Source: Spirulina subsalsa PCC 9445 (GTDB taxonomy: Bacteria > Cyanobacteriota > Cyanobacteriia > Cyanobacteriales > Spirulinaceae). Taken from it: DNA of 64,000 nt. The position numbers and the translations under genes were made by a program. Positions 57,452-64,000 of this stretch are shown one piece after another. The stretch is taken from positions 4,004,121-4,068,120 of the forward strand of contig NZ_JH980292.1 of assembly GCF_000314005.1 (NCBI RefSeq), given 5' to 3'. The notes beneath the pieces are model-generated. The model had not been told where the DNA came from, searched no databases, and saw only the letters and a list, made by a program, of their open reading frames with translations. Every line of letters begins with the position of its first letter. Positions within the stretch are counted from its first letter, which is position 1.

Positions 57452-58459
57452 ATGAGCATTTACTTAGGGGTTGACATTGGTGCTAGCACGGTCAAACTGG
57501 GATTATTTGATCCAGAAAAAGGGGTCATCGGAGAACGGTTAGATCGTCCCAGTAGCGCCTCTGAGGGTCCCGAAGCGACCGTAAATGTGATTAAAACGGC
57601 CACCAGTGAGCTACTCGAAGCCAATGATCTACAATTCAAGGATTTAAAAGCCATTGGTGCTTGTTGTCCCACTCCTATTGATGCTTCGGGAATGTGTGTT
57701 TATCCCACCAATATTGATCGCTCTTGGCAAGGAGTCAATGTTAGCCAAAAACTCTCGGAGGCTCTCCAGTTACCCGCCCTCCTCCTCAATGATGGAGACG
57801 CGGCCGCTTACCGGGAATACAGCGTCCGGGAGGCTCAAAATAAGGCCTCTTCTGTCATGGCTCAGTTTATTACCGGAACGGGATTAGGCGGTGCTTTGAT
57901 TATCAACGGTAAAATCTGGTCGGCTCCGGCTGTTTCCGCAGAATTGGGTCATATTTGTATTGATAGTTCTGAAAATGCGGATCCCTGCGGATGTGGTGCG
58001 AGGGGGTGTGTGGAAACGAGATCCTCTTTATTGGGTCTGAGAAATATGGTTAAACACCGACAGGCTCAGGGGAATGTGCCGGAAGCGTTGCAAGGAGAGC
58101 CTATGGAGGTGGCGAAAATCCTGCGTCGCTTGGGTCAAATGGATGATCCTCTGTCGGATGTTGTGGCGATTTGGCAAGAGTATTTTACAAGTTTGGGCAT
58201 AGCGGCTCGTAATGTGGTCAATACGGTAGGCTGTGACCTGATTGTGATTTCTGGGGGAGCGCAAGAAAGGGAAAAAACGGCATCTGATGGGGCTTATGAA
58301 CGATTTAAACAGGAGGCCATCTCCTCGATTCGTCAGGGCATTGACCATAGTTTCCCCCATCTCACCCAGACAAGGGTGGAATGGTCTATTGATACGCTCC
58401 CAGATAGTGCGGCTTACGGTGCGGCTCAATATGCCAGTGTGATAGGGAATAAGGAATAG
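57452..58459 (+). CDS. ROK-family protein, putative glucokinase
   Basis: This 335-aa protein starts MSIYLGVDIGASTVKLGLF (ATP-binding DIGAST), has LLNDGDAAAYRE (catalytic Asp) and FITGTGLGGALI, AELGHICI and the ROK zinc motif CGCGARGCVE. ROK sugar kinases phosphorylate glucose or related sugars. No DNA-binding domain is present, so it is a kinase, not a repressor. The exact sugar is not known. Confidence 0.87.
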   Translation: MSIYLGVDIGASTVKLGLFDPEKGVIGERLDRPSSASEGPEATVNVIKTATSELLEANDLQFKDLKAIGACCPTPIDASGMCVYPTNIDRSWQGVNVSQKLSEALQLPALLLNDGDAAAYREYSVREAQNKASSVMAQFITGTGLGGALIINGKIWSAPAVSAELGHICIDSSENADPCGCGARGCVETRSSLLGLRNMVKHRQAQGNVPEALQGEPMEVAKILRRLGQMDDPLSDVVAIWQEYFTSLGIAARNVVNTVGCDLIVISGGAQEREKTASDGAYERFKQEAISSIRQGIDHSFPHLTQTRVEWSIDTLPDSAAYGAAQYASVIGNKE

Positions 58460-58463
58460 TTTA

Positions 58464-58650
58464 ATGGGGAGAGTGGGAGAGTGGGAGAGTGGGAGAGAGG
58501 GGGAGCAGGGGAGCAGGGGAGAGGGGGAGTTGATAATTATTAACTATTCCCGATTCCCGACTCCCGATTCCCGACTCCCGACTCCTGACTCCACTTCGAC
58601 TTCGCTCAGTGGCCACCGACTCCCGACTCCCGACTCCCGACGCACCTTTT
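58464..58650 (+). repeat. Heptamer minisatellite (GAGAGTGG / CCCGACT)
   Basis: Begins with GGGAGAGTGGGAGAGTGG units, goes through GAGTTGATAATTATTAAC, and ends in about ten CCCGACT/CCCGATT units interrupted by CACTTCGACTTCGCTCAGTG. The layout is the same as at 45520 and 61252. Confidence 0.9.
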
Positions 58651-58652
58651 CC

Positions 58653-59444
58653 CTACTCAATCTCAATAGGGGTGGGAGGCGCGTCTCCGGGGGATTGGGG
58701 GGTGAGGGGTTGGCGGAATTCGGCATAAAGGCGATCGCGCCAAGCAAAGAAAGGCGCGTAGGCACTATTATCCGCCAACTCCGGAATCCCTTTCCCTTTC
58801 AAGTGTTCCGGGATATCTAGATAATTCCCATCGGGGAACTTTAACACCATACTTAACCCAGCTACCGCCAAATCGGCCAGAGAGGCTGTATTCCCCACTA
58901 AATAGGGTTGACTCTCCAAAATCAAACACAAGGCCTCTAAATCCTGTTTTAGCCCCGTCACAGCCTCTTTTACCGAGTCTCCCCCCAAACCCACACCAGA
59001 CCCTAACACATCGAGCAAATCCCCCGGAATTGCCCCCACTAAATTTTTCACAAAATCCGGCACATCTTTGGGCAAGACAGAAGTTCTGAAATTCTGATTC
59101 TTGTTTAAGGCCCCAATTAAAGCCTTGCGACCTTTCAATCCAATGGACTCATCCGCCCACTCCTCCATCATCAAACAAAACCCCTTAGCCCTAGGATTAG
59201 AGGGCAATAACGGTCGTTCAGGATACTTGCGTTCTAAATAAAACGCAATGTCTGTTGAGTCTCCAATATAGGTATCCCCATCCTTCAAAACTGGAACTTG
59301 CCGATGGCCGGACTTTTGAAATAAATCCAGTTGCCCCACCCCCGGAGTCACTTCTACTTTGCGGTAGTCTAACCCTTTGTAATCCAGAATCAAGCGGACT
59401 TTCTCAGAATATTGGGATAACTCAAATTGATACAACTCCAGCAT
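58653..59444 (-). CDS. Glutathione S-transferase family protein
   Basis: This 263-aa protein has an N-terminal thioredoxin-like domain (1-78: LYQFELSQYSEKVRLILDYK, VPVLKDGDTYIGDSTDI) and a helical C-terminal domain. The SQYSEKVR motif has Ser instead of Cys/Tyr at the catalytic position. The family detoxifies electrophiles or isomerises metabolites. The C-terminal 20 residues are a Pro-rich tail next to the minisatellite, so the minisatellite expansion may have altered the end. Confidence 0.87.
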   Translation of the reverse strand: MLELYQFELSQYSEKVRLILDYKGLDYRKVEVTPGVGQLDLFQKSGHRQVPVLKDGDTYIGDSTDIAFYLERKYPERPLLPSNPRAKGFCLMMEEWADESIGLKGRKALIGALNKNQNFRTSVLPKDVPDFVKNLVGAIPGDLLDVLGSGVGLGGDSVKEAVTGLKQDLEALCLILESQPYLVGNTASLADLAVAGLSMVLKFPDGNYLDIPEHLKGKGIPELADNSAYAPFFAWRDRLYAEFRQPLTPQSPGDAPPTPIEIE

Positions 59445-59503
59445 GACAATTTTTCCTTAAACGATGGGCTACAGATACAGGGTACAGGTTTTTCCCCTCA
59501 GCG

Positions 59504-60007
59504 TCATGAGGGTTTATCGTTTCTCCCCCGCTTCAATTCTTCCAATACCTCAAGGGGTTTTTCGAGCAAACTCACCCGAATCCCTTCTCTCCAATAGGAA
59601 GCGGGGGATTGTTGACCATTGGGGGAACGATTGAGCAACAAAAGAGGAATACTTAACACCCCTAACCCCATGACCAATCCTGCCGTTAGCCAGACCATGA
59701 GGGGATTAGGGGTATAGTTACCTGTTTCGATTTGCTCACTGATGCGACCATAGTTCAAGATGGCTAGGGGGATGAGAATTAAACCTGTGAGAATAAAGCC
59801 TAGACCCAATATCTCCGACGTGCCTAAAGCACTCATGGAAACGGCCTCGGGATTATTCAGGTATTGACTTTGACGGAGAAACAGACCAAAACGTGCGATC
59901 GCCAAACCAATCCCAATCATTGCCAAAGCCGTGCGAATCCAAGCTAAAAACGTCCGTTCATTGGCCTGATGTTCTCGTTGACGATCTAGGGGAGGTTTTC
60001 CTGTCAT
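59504..60007 (-). CDS. DUF202/YidH-like membrane protein
   Basis: This 167-aa protein opens with HQANERTFLAWIRTALAMIGIG, the DUF202 hallmark, and has three hydrophobic helices (about 22-45, 65-88 and 103-124). The function is unknown. The C-terminus is a cytosolic basic segment of about 40 residues, longer than in minimal DUF202 proteins. Confidence 0.85.
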   Translation of the reverse strand: MTGKPPLDRQREHQANERTFLAWIRTALAMIGIGLAIARFGLFLRQSQYLNNPEAVSMSALGTSEILGLGFILTGLILIPLAILNYGRISEQIETGNYTPNPLMVWLTAGLVMGLGVLSIPLLLLNRSPNGQQSPASYWREGIRVSLLEKPLEVLEELKRGRNDKPS

Positions 60008-60116
60008 TTTTTATTACTTTTTAGTCACGAATTAACTTTAAGATTTTAATGTATTTACCCCCCAAACATCAAATACAATAGGATTAGTTTTGGTCTATTT
60101 TTTACATGAGAAAAAT

Positions 60117-60956
60117 ATGCAGCCCTTCAAAGTTTCTCAAAGTCAGCCTTCTGGATTAACTCGTTCACCATGGGCAAGGACGGCTACCCTTGCCGCCCTA
60201 TTGACCACTTCATCACTGTTCGGGTGTAATTTAGGCATTGCTCAAGGGAGTTACAATCAAGGAGAGATTACGATTAAATATGAGCGAGTTCAAGATAAAA
60301 CCTATCAAGATGTCTACAATATTTTGACCCAAACCCAAGCTTTTAATGACATTGTGACCAATCTCAATGATACTTTTGCTTTGCCAACTAATGTTTTAGT
60401 AAAGTTCACCGAATGTGGGGAAGAGAATGCCTTTTATGATCCCAGTGATCGCTCCATTTGGATGTGCTACGAACTCATTCAAAGGTATGTTGATATTTTG
60501 AGTGAGGAAACGGAGTCAGATGAAGACTATTTAGCCCAAGTTATCAACGCGGCACTCTTTACCTTTCTTCATGAATTAGGTCATGCCTTAGTCGATATTT
60601 TGGAATTACCCATTACAGGCAAAGAAGAGGATGTAGTGGATGAATTTGCTGCCATTATGTTGTTGCGTGGGGGAGAGCAAGAAATTGAGGCGGTTTTTTC
60701 TGCGATGTATCAATTTGAATTAGATGCACAAGAGGCGGAAGAACTAGAGGATGAAATCTCCTATTGGGGTGTACATTCTTTGGACTTACAACGTTTCTAC
60801 AATCTGGCCTGTTTTGTCTATGGCAGTGATCCTGAAGAATATGCCTACTTTATTGAGCATGAGTATTTACCGGAAGAGCGTGCAGAAGTTTGTGAAGAGG
60901 AATATGCTCGGAAAGAGAGAAGCTGGGATATTTTGTTAGGAGATTATTATAATTGA
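60117..60956 (+). CDS. DUF4344 metallopeptidase-like lipoprotein
   Basis: This 279-aa protein has a lipobox LFGCN near residue 37, so it is probably membrane-anchored outside the cytoplasm. The zincin motif HELGHALVD and the following DEFAA (third ligand region) match DUF4344 putative metallopeptidases. The rest is strongly acidic. I start at the ATG at 60117 (MQPFKVSQS) rather than 27 bp upstream because it leads into the signal. The target is unknown. Confidence 0.83.
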   Translation: MQPFKVSQSQPSGLTRSPWARTATLAALLTTSSLFGCNLGIAQGSYNQGEITIKYERVQDKTYQDVYNILTQTQAFNDIVTNLNDTFALPTNVLVKFTECGEENAFYDPSDRSIWMCYELIQRYVDILSEETESDEDYLAQVINAALFTFLHELGHALVDILELPITGKEEDVVDEFAAIMLLRGGEQEIEAVFSAMYQFELDAQEAEELEDEISYWGVHSLDLQRFYNLACFVYGSDPEEYAYFIEHEYLPEERAEVCEEEYARKERSWDILLGDYYN

Positions 60957-60977
60957 CATCCTCTCCCCAGGCCGTTT

Positions 60978-61218
60978 TAACAAAAATGTTGCGGAATTCC
61001 CCTTCCTCGCTTGCAGGGACCGGATGGACTTGACCACTAACTCCCAAAGCGAAAACCAAGCTAAAAAGGGCTGTGTTGCAAGAGAAAATTTGGGTCTTAG
61101 GAACTAGGACTTCTGCCTGGGGAGGGAAGATAAGACTCGCTATATTTCGGTATAGAAAGCACTTCCCATTGAATCAGGAAGCTCCATCCTCGCGCCTCGG
61201 CAGGGTGGGGTAGTTCAC
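60978..61218 (-). repeat. Dispersed repeat, copy C (inverted, 55-bp deletion)
   Basis: Reverse complement of copies A and B. After GTGGTCAA it jumps straight to GTCCATCCGGTCCCTGC, lacking the segment with CTATTTATCTTAGCATGG. The deletion leaves the ends intact, as expected if the ends are what matters. It starts 21 bp after the metallopeptidase stop. Confidence 0.9.
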
Positions 61219-61251
61219 CAACCCGTTGCCCACGGGCAGAGATAACATAGG

Positions 61252-61378
61252 GGGAGCAGGGGGGCAGGGGGGCAGGGGAGCAGGGGAGCAGGGGAGCAGG
61301 GGAGCAGGGGAGAGGGGGAGTTGATAATTATTAACTATTCCCGATTCCCGACTCCCGACTCCCGACTCCCGACTAGGG
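61252..61378 (+). repeat. Minisatellite (GGGGAGCA / CCCGACT)
   Basis: About six GGGGAGCA units, GAGTTGATAATTATTAAC, then CCCGATT and four CCCGACT units. It abuts the htrA stop and closely repeats 58500-58600. Confidence 0.9.
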
Positions 61379-61382
61379 TCAA

Positions 61383-62585
61383 TTAATCCGGGAAAACCCC
61401 CGGTGTAACTTGTAACTGCATCGTGCGTCTTTGACGGAGAATTGTCACCGCTAAAGGTTGACCAATCACACTCCGTTCCACTTGTTGCTGAACATCCATA
61501 GCTGTTGCTACAGCCACCCCGCCCACTTCAAGGATCACATCTCCGGCTTGAAAACCCGCTTGGGCGGCTGGGGAGCCTTGGATTACTTCCATAATGACAA
61601 CGCCTTCATCAACGCTGACATTAAAGTTATGGCGGCTATTCTCATTGATTTCCTTGCGCCGTTCAGCGTTCAGGGTAATCATTTGAATGCCTAAATAGGG
61701 GTGATCAGCCTTGCCCTTACTAAATAACTGATTGGCAATCCGTTGAGCGGTTTCAACGGGAATGGCAAAACCTAAACCTTGGGCATTAGCGCGGATGGCT
61801 GTGTTCATGCCAATGACTTCCCCTTGGGCATTGAGTAGGGGGCCGCCGGAGTTGCCGGGATTAATCGCCGCGTCGGTTTGGATAAAACGAACACGCTTAT
61901 CAGGAACTCCCACCTGTGTACTAGAACGGTCGAGAGCGCTGATAATGCCCACCGTGACGGTATTATCAAGGCCTAGGGGGTTGCCAATGGCGATCGCCCA
62001 CTCCCCCGGAATCAAGGTTTCAGAATTCCCCAACTGTACAGTAGGCAAGTTTTCCGCCTCAATTTTCACCACAGCAATATCCGTCACATTATCCGCCCCA
62101 ATCACCCGCCCCTCTAAAATGCGACCATCTTTCAAGGTGACGCGGACTAAATCCGAACCTTCCACCACATGAGCATTAGTAATCAAACGCCCATCAGAAC
62201 TCAGAATAAACCCCGAACCCGTCCCCCGTTCGATGGGAGTTCTTGGTTCAGGAACATCATTGCCAAAAAAGCGACGGAAAAACGGCGAATCCCCAAAAGA
62301 CTCCATCGACTGACTCGCCGTTGAACGCATCGCATCAATACGAACCACAGCCGGCCCAACTTTCTGCACCGCCTCGGCAATAAAGTTAATATTAGCTGGA
62401 TTGGGGTTTGCTGCTGGGGAAGGAGTGACAGATAAGGGCTGTATAGCAGCAGGAAGAACCTCTGGCGTTGGCGTAACGGCATCGGGTCGTCCAGAAATAA
62501 TATACTGATGCCCGACAAAGCCCACACCTCCACCAATGAATAGCAAACTAATATACAAACCCAGTTGCTTTAGTGGAATAGTCAT
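61383..62585 (-). CDS. HtrA/Deg-family serine protease
   Basis: This 400-aa protein has an N-terminal membrane anchor (about 8-28), a Pro-rich linker, a trypsin-like domain (about 65-270) with the triad His139 (TNAHVV), Asp169 (VTDIAVV) and Ser246 (GNSGGPL), and one PDZ domain (about 300-395). It degrades damaged envelope or lumen proteins. I start at the ATG at 62585; four codons upstream is an alternative. It is one of the HhoA/HhoB/HtrA type; which one cannot be told. Confidence 0.92.
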   Translation of the reverse strand: MTIPLKQLGLYISLLFIGGGVGFVGHQYIISGRPDAVTPTPEVLPAAIQPLSVTPSPAANPNPANINFIAEAVQKVGPAVVRIDAMRSTASQSMESFGDSPFFRRFFGNDVPEPRTPIERGTGSGFILSSDGRLITNAHVVEGSDLVRVTLKDGRILEGRVIGADNVTDIAVVKIEAENLPTVQLGNSETLIPGEWAIAIGNPLGLDNTVTVGIISALDRSSTQVGVPDKRVRFIQTDAAINPGNSGGPLLNAQGEVIGMNTAIRANAQGLGFAIPVETAQRIANQLFSKGKADHPYLGIQMITLNAERRKEINENSRHNFNVSVDEGVVIMEVIQGSPAAQAGFQAGDVILEVGGVAVATAMDVQQQVERSVIGQPLAVTILRQRRTMQLQVTPGVFPD

Positions 62586-62734
62586 CGAAAAATACAATTT
62601 ATGCTTACTATCCCCATTCTACTCTTAACCTTTTGAGCTACGGCAATTTTGCCAGATTATTTCCCATTTCCCAAAATGGTGTAGTACCATGCTGGTGACT
62701 CCCTCCCGACGCTCCCCTAAGCCCTACGGCCAGA

Positions 62735-62770
62735 CCGCGCCAACGGGAGAGCGTTCTGCAACTGGCGCGG
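62735..62770. repeat. GC-rich palindrome upstream of the secreted-protein gene
   Basis: CCGCGCCA pairs perfectly with TGGCGCGG around a 20-nt loop. It lies between divergent genes and resembles other short interspersed cyanobacterial palindromes. Confidence 0.55.
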
Positions 62771-62856
62771 ATTGGCGAATTCTGTCTCCTCAAAGGCTTT
62801 TAAGTGTTGGGTGATTTCTACCTAATTGTCCACCGTTCTAATTTTCGGGAATTGCT

Positions 62857-64000
62857 ATGAAGAAATTTCGGTTAATCACGCGCTCCACAGCCGCCTTATG
62901 TTTGGTGGGACTCCATACCCAAGTCGCCCAAGCCTCCACTAGGGTCATGGTTTGGCAACCGGATGAGGAAGGGGGGGGAGATATCCCGGTGGGCTATGAG
63001 ACAGAAGACCGGACCAGTGAAGGAATGCCCCTCTCTCCACCAACTACCCTAGTTCCCCTGTCTCCAGTCGCCTCCTATACCCCCATTGAAAAAGACCCCT
63101 ATATTCGGGCGGCCATTGACCCCGGTAGTTCCTCCCTTTCCCCGGAAGAATTACAACAACTCACGGCCGAGGATGTGATTCGGGATGGTCGGAGTTTTGC
63201 CGAACTGATTAACCCTACCTCGGAACAAATAGCCGCCAAAACCACAGGATTAAGGGCGGAAGAACAGGCCTGGGTCGAAGCAGACCGACAAGCGCGGGTG
63301 AGTGCTGCCCCAGTGGAATCGGCTCCCGTTGCGGCGACCTCGGCAACCCCTCGCCCCTCCTCGGAACCGCCTCTGTTAGCGGAATTAGAGGCCGACTTAC
63401 AACGAATTCGCGCCGAAGTCGCTCAGTTGTCCACAGAAACCCTTGACCCGGCCCCAGTGATTCGCAGTGACTTTGTGCCGGAGTCTTTGCCGGAGGATTT
63501 TTTCCCACAACGGAACTTAGCCGCCACCCTACCAGACCTAAGCGAGGGGGATTTTCAAACCTTTGCCGGAACTCCGGGCTGGACGGAAGCGACAGAGAGT
63601 TTCGCCCGGATTAATCTCAGGTTCTTAAAAACGGATTTATTCAGCCAAGATTTAACCCAAATGGCGGTAGAGAGTTTTACGCGCCATCTAGGGCAGGAGG
63701 AAAAAAATCCCCTGGTGAAGGAATTACTAAGTTTTGAGGTGGGGGTTAATGTCTCGCCCTTTGAACTTCAGGGGGACTGGTGGACGGAGATTGCCGGGGA
63801 GGTGGATGACCTGTTTAAGGGTTGGGATATGGCACTAAATCCGGTCTTAGGTTTGGAGGTGAACCCAGTTTTTGGGGAGGTGGATTGGGTCTTAGAATCG
63901 ACTGTTGAGTTATTCTCAGGCCAAACTACACTAGGACAACCGGGGGATTTCTCGGCGGCCTCCGTCCCCTTGATTGCTCAAAACCGTCTTAGTCGGAATA
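62857..64000 (+). CDS. Secreted protein of unknown function, 3' end outside the window
   Basis: An open frame of 381 codons begins MKKFRLITRSTAALCLVG with signal peptide cleavage likely after AQA (about residue 26) and is still open at the window end. The N-terminal 160 residues are Pro/Ser/Glu-rich with coiled-coil potential (LLAELEADLQRIRAEVAQL at about 165-185). The later part (about 200 on) has alternating hydrophobic strands and aromatic girdle residues (GDWWTEIAG, LEVNPVFGEVDWVLE), suggesting a beta-rich outer-membrane domain. I do not recognise the family. Confidence 0.75.
   Translation, partial: MKKFRLITRSTAALCLVGLHTQVAQASTRVMVWQPDEEGGGDIPVGYETEDRTSEGMPLSPPTTLVPLSPVASYTPIEKDPYIRAAIDPGSSSLSPEELQQLTAEDVIRDGRSFAELINPTSEQIAAKTTGLRAEEQAWVEADRQARVSAAPVESAPVAATSATPRPSSEPPLLAELEADLQRIRAEVAQLSTETLDPAPVIRSDFVPESLPEDFFPQRNLAATLPDLSEGDFQTFAGTPGWTEATESFARINLRFLKTDLFSQDLTQMAVESFTRHLGQEEKNPLVKELLSFEVGVNVSPFELQGDWWTEIAGEVDDLFKGWDMALNPVLGLEVNPVFGEVDWVLESTVELFSGQTTLGQPGDFSAASVPLIAQNRLSRN

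Overview
The window comes from a phycobilisome-containing cyanobacterium, probably a filamentous oscillatorian type (the family guess is only an inference). The evidence is the core-membrane linker ApcE, an NblR-type regulator, two plastocyanin genes, a PSII cytochrome c-550, a DUF2949 protein, several xisH/xisI relics, many HIP1 octamers (GCGATCGC) and CCCGACT-type heptamer minisatellites.

Positions 1-12848 hold a complete type I-C CRISPR-Cas locus, all on the minus strand: cas3, cas5c, cas8c, cas7, a hicA-hicB toxin-antitoxin pair, cas4, cas1, cas2, leader, then an array of at least 38 identical 37-bp repeats that runs off the left edge. The cas3 start codon overlaps the stop of two half-size YeeE/YedE sulfur-transport genes. 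HicAB lies between two small palindromic repeats and looks inserted. Two overlapping spacers let the PAM be read from the array itself as TTC.

Positions 13000-24200 carry signalling genes (EAL phosphodiesterase, histidine kinase, a 1765-aa kinase-ATPase-GAF-cyclase) around apcE. A perfect TGTGA-N6-TCACA site precedes the histidine kinase. acnB (24674-27262) is followed by a degraded accessory island to about 30310. It holds an intact xisH-xisI pair between 142-bp copies of the acnB 3' end, a HEPN/Abi-like gene with a frameshift at an A7 run, an LRAT-like gene split by an in-frame TAA, and broken xisI and xisH pieces.

Positions 30379-43870 contain two large sensory proteins, an oxidoreductase, a futA fragment, a methyltransferase, nblR overlapping a DUF192 lipoprotein gene, a Crp-family regulator, psbV and tandem petE genes. 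Positions 43874-64000 are mostly housekeeping genes: metK, an efflux adaptor, a type IIA topoisomerase A subunit, an SPFH protein, a His-tailed chelatase, pepP, a ROK protein, a GST, htrA and an unfinished secreted-protein gene. Between them lie three copies of a ~295-bp dispersed repeat, IS200/IS605-like debris and minisatellites. A 49-aa gene not usually called (55451-55600) sits behind a second perfect CRP-type site.

A cAMP theme links several parts: one class III cyclase, one Crp-family regulator and two perfect CRP-type operators. ApcE, NblR, PsbV and the plastocyanins form the photosynthetic component. All functions are read from sequence and family knowledge; no searches were run.
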